Shown here piece by piece: positions 27,104 to 35,233 of a DNA stretch of 64,000 nt. The DNA lies in the NCBI GenBank assembly GCA_034926675.1, contig JAYFQW010000016.1:1-64000 (forward strand), read 5' to 3'. The translations under genes and the position numbers were made by a program. Each line of letters opens with the position of its first letter. The first letter of the stretch is position 1. A model generated the notes under the pieces. That model was not told the origin of the DNA. It saw only the letters and a list, made by a program, of their open reading frames with translations, and did no database searches. The DNA is from Clostridia bacterium. GTDB lineage: Bacteria; Bacillota; DTU025.

Positions 27104-27373
27104 GAGCCCACCTCCCCCTTCTCGCAGCCGTGCCCGTATCTACTACGATGCAGCCAGTACAAAGGTTCAGTTGGTGATGCAGAAACTGAGGCCAAGCGTA
27201 ATCCCGAGGATCGTTGCCACTACGAACGTCGAGCCTGATGAAGCATGCCCGATCGACTCGCTCTAGCCGAAAATCCAGCTCCCACAGAGCGGCTCTGTTA
27301 CTGCCCCATTTGAGCATCTGCACCTCCTACGCAACTGCCCCAGGCGGTGGTTGACGCCCGCCGGGCAGGGAAC

Positions 27374-28636
27374 TCACCAGTCCGCCGACTCCGCGCTAAG
27401 GCCCAGCGGCGCAAGCGCCCTGGGCAGGATGCCCAGGCAGGCTGCGATAGTCATCCCGTAGTTCGTAACGGGCACTCCCGCATCCTCCAGCCCGTCGAGG
27501 CGCGACACCATCTCGCGCCTGTTCAGCATGCACCCGCCGCAGTGCACGGCCAGCTTGAACCGGGCCAGATCAGCGGGAAAGTCCACCCCGCGGCGCCACT
27601 CGAACGAAAGCTCTCCGCCGGCTTTCCGTTTGAGCAGTCGTGGGATCTTCACGGCGCCTATATCGTCGTCAACCGGGTGATGTGTACACGCTTCAACAAT
27701 GAGGACATTGTCTCCCGGCTCGAGAGACTCGATGGCATGCGCGCCCCTGGCAAGCAGCCCGAGGTCGCCCTTGTGCCGGGCGAAGAGGATCGAAAACGAC
27801 GTGAGGTCAACCGAACCAGGCACGAGGGCATCGACTTCGCGAAACGCCTGGGAGTCGGTGATGACCAGTCGGGGCCGGAAGGCGGGGGCAGCAAACACCT
27901 TCTCGAGCTGGGCCACTCGCGTCGCCATCGCGACGGCATTGTGATCGAGGATGTCGCGTATGGTCTGGACCTGGGGCAGTATCAACCGTCCCCTGGGCGC
28001 CTGCACATCTTCCGGGATCACAAGCACAACCGTGTCACCTGGGGTCAGAAGATCGCCCACGATGGGCGGTCCGTCCAGCTCCTGCGTCCCCTGCGTCCGC
28101 GAAGCCACGGCCCGGATGGCTTCGATGAGTTGCCCCAACCCTTCTCGAGTCATCGCGCTGACAGGTACGCGCGGGGCGCCCGGCAAGTCATGGGCATCCG
28201 CGTGAAACTCGCGGCCATCGGACGAGACTTGAACCATATCGGTCTTGTTGACCACTATTGCATACGGGACATGTCTCTGGTCAAGTTGAGAGAAGAGCGT
28301 GCTCTCGGGTCCGCCTGCACCCTGGGTCGCATCTATCACAACCAGAGCCATGTCTGCCTTGTTGATTGCTCTCCGAGTCCGGGCCACGCGCGCGTCTGCA
28401 AGGACGCTCTCATCGTCGATTCCGGGCGTATCGATGAACACCACAGGCCCGAGCCCGTGAATCTCCATTGCCTTGTAGACGATGTCGGTTGTGGTGCCGG
28501 CGACGGGCGACACCACCGACACGTCCTGCCCGCATATGGCGTTTATCAGGCTGGACTTGCCCGAGTTCATCCTTCCTAGAACGGCGATATGGATACGATT
28601 CGACATCGGGGTCGCATCAAAGCTCGCTGGGCTCAT
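27374..28636 (-). CDS. hydF: [FeFe]-hydrogenase maturation GTPase HydF
   Basis: 420 residues from ATG 28636, placed 6 nt behind AGGAGG; a longer frame upstream overlaps hydG and lacks support. The N-terminal Era-like GTPase domain has G1 GRMNSGKSS, SPVAGTTTDIV, G3 DTPGIDDE and NKTDM. The C-terminal scaffold domain has the cluster ligands ACTHHPVDDDIG and HCGGCMLNRREM. HydF carries the 2Fe precursor of the H-cluster and hands it to the hydrogenase. It is last gene in a regulator-hydE-hydG-hydF run. No hydrogenase structural gene is in the window. Confidence 0.97.
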   Translation of the reverse strand: MSPASFDATPMSNRIHIAVLGRMNSGKSSLINAICGQDVSVVSPVAGTTTDIVYKAMEIHGLGPVVFIDTPGIDDESVLADARVARTRRAINKADMALVVIDATQGAGGPESTLFSQLDQRHVPYAIVVNKTDMVQVSSDGREFHADAHDLPGAPRVPVSAMTREGLGQLIEAIRAVASRTQGTQELDGPPIVGDLLTPGDTVVLVIPEDVQAPRGRLILPQVQTIRDILDHNAVAMATRVAQLEKVFAAPAFRPRLVITDSQAFREVDALVPGSVDLTSFSILFARHKGDLGLLARGAHAIESLEPGDNVLIVEACTHHPVDDDIGAVKIPRLLKRKAGGELSFEWRRGVDFPADLARFKLAVHCGGCMLNRREMVSRLDGLEDAGVPVTNYGMTIAACLGILPRALAPLGLSAESADW

Positions 28637-28685
28637 TTCGCGCCTCCTCAGTGTTTGAAAGCGTCCGCCTAATACAGACGGCCCG

Positions 28686-30077
28686 CTAGAAGTAGAGATC
28701 CCTCTCGCCGCTCTTGATTTGCTCAATTCTGCGCTCGCACTCCTGACGCAGCCTCGGGTCGACTTCGGCGAACGCGCACCTGATCGCCGGCTCGGCAAGC
28801 CTGACGGTATCCGGGGACGCGTAATCGCACAGGTATTCCTGGAAGGTCAGCAACGCGTTGGGTTGGCAGAATTCGTGGATGTGGCTGGTCTTGGCGAGAG
28901 ACATGAAAGCCTCGCCTGTCCTGCCAGACCTGTAGCATGCAGTGCAGAAACTGGGGACATAACCCGAGGGGAGGAGGTCGCGGATGATCTGGTCAAGATC
29001 GCGGTGGTCGCTCACCTCGAACTGCGGAGTGTCGTAGGCCTCATTCCTGCTGTACTCCCCAACTCCAGTGCACGAACCCGCGCTTATCTGCGATATCCCT
29101 AGGGCTATCACCTCCTGGCGGAACTCGGCAGCCTCCCGCGTTGACAGGATCATCCCTGTGTACGGCACCGCCAGGCGCAAACAGGCGACTATCCGCTTGA
29201 AGTCGTCATCTGACACCAGGTGCGGAAATTCATCGAGCGACATTCCGGCGGCGGGCCGCAGTCGCGGGAACGAGATGGTGTGCGGTCCGACTCCATGGGC
29301 GCCATCCAGGTGGTGCGCATGCCGAAGGAGCGCGACAGTTTCGAAACGCCAGTCGTACAGACCGAATAGCACCCCGATTCCGACGTCATCGATGCCGCCG
29401 GCAAGCGCCCTGTCCATGGCAGTGGTGTGCCAGTCGTAGTCCGCCTTGGGCCCATTGTGCACGCGGCGATAGGTCTCGCGATGGTAGGTCTCCTGGAAGA
29501 GCACGTAGGTTCCGATGCCAGCGTCCTTAAGCCTGCGGTAATCGTCCACGGTGGTGGCCGCGATGTTCACGTTGATCCGACGTATGCTGCCGTTGTCGCA
29601 GTGGGTATCGTATATCGTCTGCATCACCTGGGTGATGTAGTCGATGGGGCAGTTTGCCGGGTCCTCGCCGGCCTCCAGCGCGATACGCTTGTGGCCCATC
29701 CTTTCGATGGCCCGGACCTCCTCGCGCACCTCGTCCATGGTGAGCTTACGCCGGGGATAGTTGTTGTCCCTCTTGTAGGCGCAGTAGTTGCAGTTGTTCA
29801 CGCAGTAGTCGCTCACATACAGCGGGGCGAAGAAGACCAACCGCTTTCCATATATGGTCTCCTTGATCTTCCGCGCGGCCGCATAAACCTCACTCAGCAG
29901 CTCGGGGTCGTCAACCCACAGCAGGGCCGCCAACTCCTCGAGGTCGAGCCCGCGCAGTTCGAGCGATTTGGCGAGAACACCTCTGACGGCAGCCGAGCTG
30001 TAGCGCTTGCCCTGTTCGAGGGCCCTGCCGATCTCCTCGTCGTCTATGAAAGTGCACTCAACTCTGTCTCGCGACAT
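28686..30077 (-). CDS. hydG: [FeFe]-hydrogenase maturase HydG, radical SAM tyrosine lyase
   Basis: 463 residues from ATG 30077 (MSRDRVE), overlapping hydE by 20 bp. The radical SAM cluster motif CVNNCNYC lies near residue 85 (CX3CX2C), and the auxiliary cluster motif CTACYRSG followed 22 residues later by a third Cys lies near the C-terminus, as in all HydG. It cleaves tyrosine to CO and cyanide for the H-cluster. Also visible: LEAGEDPANCPIDYI and VLFQETYHRETYR. Length is normal for the family. Confidence 0.97.
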   Translation of the reverse strand: MSRDRVECTFIDDEEIGRALEQGKRYSSAAVRGVLAKSLELRGLDLEELAALLWVDDPELLSEVYAAARKIKETIYGKRLVFFAPLYVSDYCVNNCNYCAYKRDNNYPRRKLTMDEVREEVRAIERMGHKRIALEAGEDPANCPIDYITQVMQTIYDTHCDNGSIRRINVNIAATTVDDYRRLKDAGIGTYVLFQETYHRETYRRVHNGPKADYDWHTTAMDRALAGGIDDVGIGVLFGLYDWRFETVALLRHAHHLDGAHGVGPHTISFPRLRPAAGMSLDEFPHLVSDDDFKRIVACLRLAVPYTGMILSTREAAEFRQEVIALGISQISAGSCTGVGEYSRNEAYDTPQFEVSDHRDLDQIIRDLLPSGYVPSFCTACYRSGRTGEAFMSLAKTSHIHEFCQPNALLTFQEYLCDYASPDTVRLAEPAIRCAFAEVDPRLRQECERRIEQIKSGERDLYF

Positions 30078-31413
30078 CTGAGCATTCCCCTTTCCGTATG
30101 TCCTCTTTCCGTATGCCCTGTCCCCATCGAGCCTTGGGGCTGTCTCCCCGCCCGGGACAGATCGACATGCCCAGCCGGTTGATCTCACGCCTGGCCGCAT
30201 CTACTGCCTCGGCGATTTCATCTCCATCGGCCCCGGGCTTGCCGGGGTAAATCTCGTAAAGGCTTCTGTACTGCCATGGAGTCACATCCAGCATGAGAAC
30301 ATTCGCCCCGGCGAGGAGAGCGAGGAAACGAGCATCGCCGAAGCAATCTGTGTCTTCACGCCCGGGGCCGTGAGGCGGCGCGCTGCAGGCGCCCTGGCCG
30401 TAGCTGCCAGATAACTCGCCCATCGTCGCTAGATACGCGGCAGCAAGGCCCCTCCAGGCGTTGTCCTGTCTGCCGACTACGCCAAGAGCGGTAGTGGCTG
30501 GCATGTGCGCCATCGGAACCAGCAGACGCGCGACTGCAACGGTGTTAAGTGTGGCGCGAACATCGGGCGTCCGGGCTGGCCACCGCGCGTGGCCCCGTTC
30601 GTGCGCCGTGCCGCCGCCAGCCGCGCTCGAGTCGCCGCCCGTTGCGCCAGCGCGCAGCGGGGTATCGGGATGCGGGATGAACGGCCCGATGCTCACCATT
30701 TCGTAGTCCTCTTCCCTGCACAGGAGGAGGTCGCGGGCCACCGACGCCCGGTCTTGGCCAGGCAGGCCCAGGATTATCCCGGAGCCAACTTGATAGCCCA
30801 TATCCCTCAGGGCTTTCAACCTCCCAAGACGCGCCGCAAGTGTGGTCGTGGGTTTGAGCCTCGCGAACAGCCCGGGGTCGCCCGTCTCGAACTTGAGCAG
30901 AAACCTGTCCGCCCCCGCCTCTCTCCATAGCCGATAGTGCCGGTCAGGCGCCTCACCCACGCTCAGGGTCACGGCTGCCCCAGTTGACGCCTTGATTCCG
31001 CTTACCGCTCTCGCGAGGCCGTCCGGCGGGTAGCCAGGGTCCTCACCCGACTGCAGGACGAAGGCGCCGAACTTGTGAACTCGGCATGCAGCCAGGGCGG
31101 CGCGGATGATCTCATCCGGGTCCATCCGGTATCGAGCGACCCTGCCGTTGCTGCGACGGAGCCCGCAGTAGAGGCAATCCTGCCGGCAGTAGTTGGAGAA
31201 CTCGATTATGGCCCTGAGGTGCACACATGAGCCGACGGCCGCCACCCGCGCCCGGTGGGCGTCTGCCCACAGAGCCGTCTCACGAGCCGGACCAGGCGGG
31301 TCAAGAGCCGCTGCGATATGTGCAGCCGTAAGGCTGCCCTGTTCGTCGGCGCCAAGTCCGCCGAACAAGGCGCGGTCGCCCGTGGCAACACAGCTACTCG
31401 CCATCTTTGCCAT
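30058..31413 (-). CDS. hydE: [FeFe]-hydrogenase maturase HydE, radical SAM
   Basis: 451 residues, about 100 longer than typical HydE. The radical SAM motif CRQDCLYCGLRR lies near residue 75; LQSGEDPGYP, LKFETGDPGLF and GSGIILGLPGQ are HydE landmarks. Extra length comes from a Gly/Ala/Arg-rich insert after IPHPDTPLRAG (about residues 265-290), another near SYGQGACSAPPHGPG, and a C-terminal tail with repeated charged residues. HydE supplies the dithiomethylamine-side chemistry of the H-cluster. It overlaps both the upstream regulator gene and hydG. Confidence 0.95.
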   Translation of the reverse strand: MAKMASSCVATGDRALFGGLGADEQGSLTAAHIAAALDPPGPARETALWADAHRARVAAVGSCVHLRAIIEFSNYCRQDCLYCGLRRSNGRVARYRMDPDEIIRAALAACRVHKFGAFVLQSGEDPGYPPDGLARAVSGIKASTGAAVTLSVGEAPDRHYRLWREAGADRFLLKFETGDPGLFARLKPTTTLAARLGRLKALRDMGYQVGSGIILGLPGQDRASVARDLLLCREEDYEMVSIGPFIPHPDTPLRAGATGGDSSAAGGGTAHERGHARWPARTPDVRATLNTVAVARLLVPMAHMPATTALGVVGRQDNAWRGLAAAYLATMGELSGSYGQGACSAPPHGPGREDTDCFGDARFLALLAGANVLMLDVTPWQYRSLYEIYPGKPGADGDEIAEAVDAARREINRLGMSICPGRGDSPKARWGQGIRKEDIRKGECSDVARQS

Positions 31414-31702
31414 CCAAATTGACCAGGGTGACGCGGGACTTGACGCCTCCGATCGACCCCAATTTGCCTGTCATGGCGCCGATTGTGTCCGTGTCGCCGT
31501 CCAGGATGAGCGCGATCACCGAAACGCCCCGGTCCTTGTATGGAACCCCCATGCGACCGACGATGATGTCCGCATAGTCGCTCAGAATGCGGTTTACAGC
31601 AGGCGCAGCGTTCAGCCTGTCCTGCACCACAATCGCCGCCACGCCCACGCGCTTGTTGACTCCCGGACTGCCTGCCTTCGCCTTCTCGCCTGACGATGCC
31701 AT
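31394..31702 (-). CDS. TM1266-type iron-only hydrogenase system regulator
   Basis: 102 residues, ACT-like fold. Sequence KRVGVAAIVVQDRLNAAPAV, IIVGRMGVPYKDRGVSVIAL and DTDTIGAMTGKLGSIGGVKS matches the small protein family encoded next to hydEFG in anaerobes and described as a putative iron-only hydrogenase system regulator. ATG start behind GGAGGGGACAG. First gene of the maturation operon, overlapping hydE by 20 bp, downstream of a structured leader. Confidence 0.92.
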   Translation of the reverse strand: MASSGEKAKAGSPGVNKRVGVAAIVVQDRLNAAPAVNRILSDYADIIVGRMGVPYKDRGVSVIALILDGDTDTIGAMTGKLGSIGGVKSRVTLVNLDGKDGE

Positions 31703-31781
31703 TTTCTCTGTCCCCTCCTTCTATTAGCTCCCCACGCTCGCCGGTATCGCGAACCCGATCATGACGCGGTTTTACCCAATC

Positions 31782-31806
31782 AAAAAACCCGTCGTGCGGA
31801 CGGGTT
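31782..31806 (-). terminator. Intrinsic terminator in the hyd leader
   Basis: On the minus strand AACCCGTC, loop CGCAC, GACGGGTT followed by a run of T residues: an 8-bp perfect stem with a U-tract. It lies between the leader structure and the TM1266-type gene with no coding gene immediately upstream, so it more probably controls entry into the hyd operon than ends another operon. Confidence 0.85.
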
Positions 31807-31943
31807 GATACTCCTGAGGCGAGAAAGCCCTCAGGAAAGCGTCAACCCTAGGTTCAGGCCCAAACCCTACCCGCAGGTATCCTCAGTATTCACCTGATAG
31901 GCGCCGCAGTCGCAACGCAGTAGTCCCGTTGGCGGCTGCGCAC
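31782..31943 (-). ncRNA. Structured leader or small RNA upstream of the hyd operon
   Basis: Read leftwards, a plausible -10 TACAAT (31949-31954) precedes about 160 nt that fold well: CAGGT/ACCTG (31892-31896 with 31874-31878), then GGGTTGA (31842-31848) pairing with TCAACCC (31802-31808), enclosing CCTGAGG/CCTCAGG. The left arm of the last stem shares five bases with the 5' arm of an intrinsic terminator at 31786-31806, so the two structures exclude each other. This is attenuator or riboswitch architecture, 80 bp before the first hyd-operon gene. I cannot assign it to a known riboswitch class; a free-standing small RNA is the alternative. Confidence 0.6.
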
Positions 31944-32068
31944 AATGTCATTGTAGCACAGCCCGCTTGTGAAGGAAAGCACAATCCGCTCGGGCGATGG
32001 TGCCACTTTTCTGGAGTATTGGTGTCAGAATATCACACTGGCTGACGATATGGTGATAAAGGGGCGGG

Positions 32069-32809
32069 TCAAGAGAGGAAAGGGTCTGTCGAATCGCCGA
32101 GACGCATTCGCGCGGCGCAGACAAGAACCTGCGCTCTGTTCTGAAGATGGAGTTGGTCAAGAATCTGTCTCATGTGGTGCTTTACGGTCCGCTCGCTGAT
32201 GAAGAGGGCGCTGCCTACTTCCTTGTATGACATTCCGGACGCGACAAGCCTGAGGACCTGCATCTGGCGCGGCATCAGTATCGATTCGGTTTCTATGCGG
32301 CGGTCGTCGTCCGCCCGGCGCTCGGCCCCCGCGCGATCGCCGTGAGGCGCCGGGTCACGAGAGCGCTGGCTATCTCGGGCCTCAAGTAGAGTGCCAAGAC
32401 GCGTGAACTCCTCCAGGATTCTCGCCGTAAGGCCTGGGGAAAAGGCTACTTCGCTCTTTTCCAGGGCCGACAGCATCTCCATTAGCTCATCGGCGTCAAC
32501 GTCCTTCAAAACATAGCCGGAGGCCCCGCTCTTTACTGCCTCGAACACGCTGCTGTCGGAGTCGATCGCCGTAAGGATCACGATACTCATTTCCGGAAGC
32601 TCCGCCTTGATCAGACGCGTGGCAGCTAGCCCATCGCATCGCGGCATGGATATGTCCATCAGTATCACGTCCGGACGCATCTCGCGCGCCATCGCAAGCG
32701 CCTCCAGCCCGTCCTTGGCCGTCCCCGTTGCCTCGACCCCGCGCCCCGCCATCAGGTCGGCTAGGCCGCAGGCGAACAGCGGATGGTCGTCAACGATCAG
32801 GATCCTCAT
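32069..32809 (-). CDS. NarL/LuxR-type response regulator
   Basis: 246 residues. Receiver domain residues 1-120 with LIVDDHPLFACGL, the phospho-acceptor Asp in DVILMDISMP, and VILTAIDSDSS; C-terminal LuxR helix-turn-helix PRQMQVLRLVASGMSYKEVG, SERTVKHHMRQIL. A charged Arg/Asp-rich linker of about 35 residues separates the domains. Its cognate kinase directly upstream is a pseudogene, so this regulator is now an orphan unless another kinase serves it. Target unknown; the hyd operon lies next downstream on the same strand. Confidence 0.93.
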   Translation of the reverse strand: MRILIVDDHPLFACGLADLMAGRGVEATGTAKDGLEALAMAREMRPDVILMDISMPRCDGLAATRLIKAELPEMSIVILTAIDSDSSVFEAVKSGASGYVLKDVDADELMEMLSALEKSEVAFSPGLTARILEEFTRLGTLLEARDSQRSRDPAPHGDRAGAERRADDDRRIETESILMPRQMQVLRLVASGMSYKEVGSALFISERTVKHHMRQILDQLHLQNRAQVLVCAARMRLGDSTDPFLS

Positions 32810-33541
32810 CGGTCTGGTCCCCTTCGTCGAATCTTGACTTGAGTGGAATGCATACCCTAACCTCCGTGCCCTCGCCGGGCGCGGATCGCAGCGTCAAGTC
32901 GCCGCCTAGCCGGTCAGCCGGCCAGCCGGTAAGGGCCTGGGCGGCAGGGTTGATGGCCACGATCCGGTCCTCGAAATTGGTCACGATTATGCCGTCGTCC
33001 ATGTCCCCGACCACGGTGGACCAGGCAACCCAATTGTCACCCTTATGACTCTGACAGTCGCGATCGCAAGCAGTGTGTATGAGTAGGCTGTCCAGATCCA
33101 GAACCAAGGGCCGTATGCCTTGGCGATGAGTGCAACCGGTCCGCTTGTGTCGAGCCTGATGTTGTAGCGCATCAGCTCGTGATGTCCGCTGATCCATACC
33201 ATCACCTGGGTGATTGCAGGCATGATCAGAAGGAGCAAGATATTGCGCCGAGTCAGCCGCTCCCCCTTACCTGACAGACCGAGCGCCGTAGCGAACCACG
33301 CCACAGGCACAGGGGTTATCCCGGCATACTCGATTCTCGACCAAAGGAGTTTGGCTTCTAGCTCCGCACTGCAGAGCTCCATGGCGTTGCAGAGCGACCA
33401 CTGAGCCGTAGCCAGCATGAGGCAGCACAGAGCCGTTGCCCCGGGCCTGCCCCGATGCCTCCAGGCGACTACAGCCATCACAAGAGCTGTGATGCCGCTC
33501 ACTATGTACGGAATCGAAAAAGGCGTGTATTCGAAGTGCAT
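32790..33541 (-). pseudogene. Broken sensor histidine kinase (7TM-PAS-HATPase remnants)
   Basis: From ATG 33541 an intact N-terminal seven-helix sensor is read (IVSGITALVMAVVAWRHRG; ALCCLMLATAQWSLCNAMEL; WSRIEYAGITPVPVAWFAT). The frame then ends at IGLPGPPWSGTWTTA. A second frame carries part of a PAS domain (DDGIIVTNFEDRIVAINPAA, LTGWPADRLGG) fused directly to the extreme C-terminus of an HATPase domain (DLTLRSAPGEGTEVRVCIPL). Both the phosphorylated-His domain and most of the ATP lid are missing. A frameshift plus an internal deletion of several hundred bases explain this. The tail overlaps the response regulator start, confirming they were a pair. Confidence 0.85.
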
Positions 33542-33887
33542 TGTGCTCAACCTCGTGACAGGTTACTCTGCACTTCTTTCTTCGATGATGTGTTCGCGGA
33601 TAACCCTGCAAATCCCGCGGGTTTCCTTGGCTACGCTACCACCTTGCTCATAAACGTGATCGTCGTGATGCCCAGGCGCAGGACGTAGCCCTTGTTCTAC
33701 CGGTAGTTAGCCTGTGCCTCTCTAGCATACAGGGCATCAGTGCACAAGATATCGCAGTATCGGTGGTTCCTAAGCTCATTTTCCGCAGCAGAAGAGGCTG
33801 AGTTTTCGTGCTGTAGTCAGATACTGTAGTCAGATTCTCTGAGAAGGTGCTGGCAGCGCTCATGTCGAACATAGCCCCGATGCAGAC

Positions 33888-34166
33888 GCGAGGGTGGTCG
33901 GCATGGCGCTGAGGAACCCTCAACCCGTATCCATCGGGCGTTTTCACGAAGTGCGATCGGTAGGCGAGGTCTGCAAAATCCTCGTCCTGAACAGGATGGC
34001 AGGTTACCGCAACCATCTGGTTCATCTGTACCATCAGGCGACAGTGGAAGAGCCATATCACATAGTCTCGGAGAATCTGGATGGCTTCCGTGCGTTTTCG
34101 GATTCCATTCGAGGAAGGTGCGGCACTAGAAGGCGCGACCGATGGCTTGAAGAGTCTGCGGTCTGA
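33888..34166 (+). pseudogene. C-terminal fragment of a HepT-like (DUF86) toxin
   Basis: The plus-strand frame contains RMAGYRNHLVHLYHQATVEE and PYHIVSENLDGFRAFSDSI, matching the C-terminal half of HepT/YutE toxins (usual text GFRNVLVHxY, the R-x4-H RNase motif). The region before it (PQPVSIGRFHEVRSVGEVCK) is only weakly similar and no start or full N-terminal helix is visible, so the gene is truncated. It lies 100 bp before an intact MNT/HEPN pair, hinting at repeated turnover of such modules here. Confidence 0.6.
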
Positions 34167-34267
34167 AGATATCCTTCTGGACATGTATCGGAGTACTGTC
34201 GCCCGTATCTCGGGATGCTAGCATCAGGCAGAAGAATGGAGACGTTCGCAACCCGGAGGTGAGCCGT

Positions 34268-34573
34268 ATGCCGGACTTGCTTCAGGCAATCATAGACAGG
34301 ATAGTCGAAACTGCCGAGCCAGACCGCATAGTGCTATTCGGATCCAGAGGCCAGGGCAAGGGCGCCGCGGATAGCGACTACGATGTGTTGGTTCTCAAGC
34401 ACGGCGTGACTCATCGCAGACGCCTCGCGCAGGCGATCTACCTCGAACTGGCCGACATTCCGGCCCCAGTTGACGTGATTGTGGAAGACCCCGACAGAAT
34501 CGAGAAGTACCGAAATACTCCCGGTTTCATCTACAGTGAAGCCCTCAAGGGACGCGTGGTCTATGAGTGGTGA
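34268..34573 (+). CDS. MNT-domain nucleotidyltransferase, antitoxin of a HEPN/MNT pair
   Basis: About 101 residues from ATG 34268, behind GGAGGTGAGCCGT. The catalytic signature IVLFGSRGQGKGAADSDYDV (GS-x9-DxD) is intact, followed by VDVIVEDPDRIEKY. MNT antitoxins neutralise HEPN toxins, in the MntA case by adenylylating them. Its stop overlaps the HEPN start (ATGAGTGGTGA), so the two are translationally coupled. One of the few plus-strand genes in this half of the window, consistent with an acquired module. Confidence 0.9.
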   Translation: MPDLLQAIIDRIVETAEPDRIVLFGSRGQGKGAADSDYDVLVLKHGVTHRRRLAQAIYLELADIPAPVDVIVEDPDRIEKYRNTPGFIYSEALKGRVVYEW

Positions 34574-34955
34574 GGCATGGCGAGCACGGATCGGAAGAGC
34601 AGAAAGCAACCTCGCCCGCGCCAGGCTTGGTCGCCAGTCGGAGGACATCCCGTACGAGGATATCTGCTTCGATGCGCAGCAGGCTGCGGAGAAGGCCCTG
34701 AAGGGCCTCTTGGTGCACTCAGGTCTGGATGTGCCAAGAACCCATTCCATCGGCTACCTTCTATCACTTATCAAGGAGACTGGCGGCATGCCCGTGCCGC
34801 CGCAGGTGGAGCAGGCCGCGCAGTTATCGGACTACGCCGTAACCACCCGGTATCCCGGGGACTGGGAACCCGTGGGCGAAGACGAGTACAAACAGGCTCT
34901 GGCGCACGCTGAAGAGGTGTGGAAGTGGGTGATCACCGTCACCGGGTACAAGTAG
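34563..34955 (+). CDS. HEPN-domain protein, toxin of a HEPN/MNT pair
   Basis: About 130 residues from ATG 34563 overlapping the MNT gene. Typical HEPN text: ARARLGRQSEDIPYEDICFD, AQQAAEKALKGLLVHSGLDV, PRTHSIGYLLSLI, then YAVTTRYPGDWEPV. RTH and the RYPG segment are family landmarks; the classic R-x4-6-H RNase motif is not clearly present, so RNase activity is uncertain. With the MNT gene it forms a type VII-like toxin-antitoxin module. Confidence 0.88.
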   Translation: MSGEAWRARIGRAESNLARARLGRQSEDIPYEDICFDAQQAAEKALKGLLVHSGLDVPRTHSIGYLLSLIKETGGMPVPPQVEQAAQLSDYAVTTRYPGDWEPVGEDEYKQALAHAEEVWKWVITVTGYK

Positions 34956-34964
34956 AGTCGGAGA

Positions 34965-35065
34965 CCCCCGGAACTCAGTAGTTCCCCGCGACCATCGCTC
35001 CGTATTGTCCGTGCCCACAAACACCACATTGTCGAGTCTGCGGAGGGATCCAAGTATGCGGGCCG
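34965..35065 (-). pseudogene. Small remnant of an S41-family protease
   Basis: The minus-strand frame reads RILGSLRRLDNVVFVGTDN, then after a one-base shift YGAMVAGNY. This mirrors YVQQLDNVVVVGTNTCGAML in the protease gene at 40267-41763, and the nucleotide sequence stays alignable across the shift. Only about 30 codons survive, abutting the 3' end of the HEPN gene. It suggests the MNT/HEPN module or a deletion removed the rest of a second S41 gene at the end of the immunity operon. Confidence 0.5.
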
Positions 35066-35233
35066 GACGCAAATCGGCCCCTGCAGATCCCCTCTTCCAC
35101 CCCCCTGGCCCACGTCCGGTCTCCGACCGTATGTGACCTCGCATCGAGGAAAGCCGCCGATGCTTCCTTCAGCTTGACCGCGTCACGCGAGGCAACCGTT
35201 CATGGCCCCTGTACAACTGATTCCAAGCTACGT

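Noticed and set aside
27081-27323. 80-codon frame upstream of the ECF sigma gene
   Set aside because: It has a good Shine-Dalgarno site (AGGAGGTGCAG) but the sequence is not protein-like and two frames compete; it may be a leader but I cannot support a product.
27347-28579. 410-codon plus-strand frame over hydF
   Set aside because: Antisense to hydF, whose GTPase and cluster-binding motifs are complete; lacks its own motifs.
31871-31886. Cobalamin-riboswitch-like word (GAGGATACCTGC) in the hyd leader
   Set aside because: Only this short box resembles the B12 element; the conserved core order and the other required segments are absent, so the leader is left unclassified.
33648-34184. 178-codon minus-strand frame
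   Set aside because: Opposite frame contains recognisable HepT text, while this one has no motif and no ribosome-binding site.
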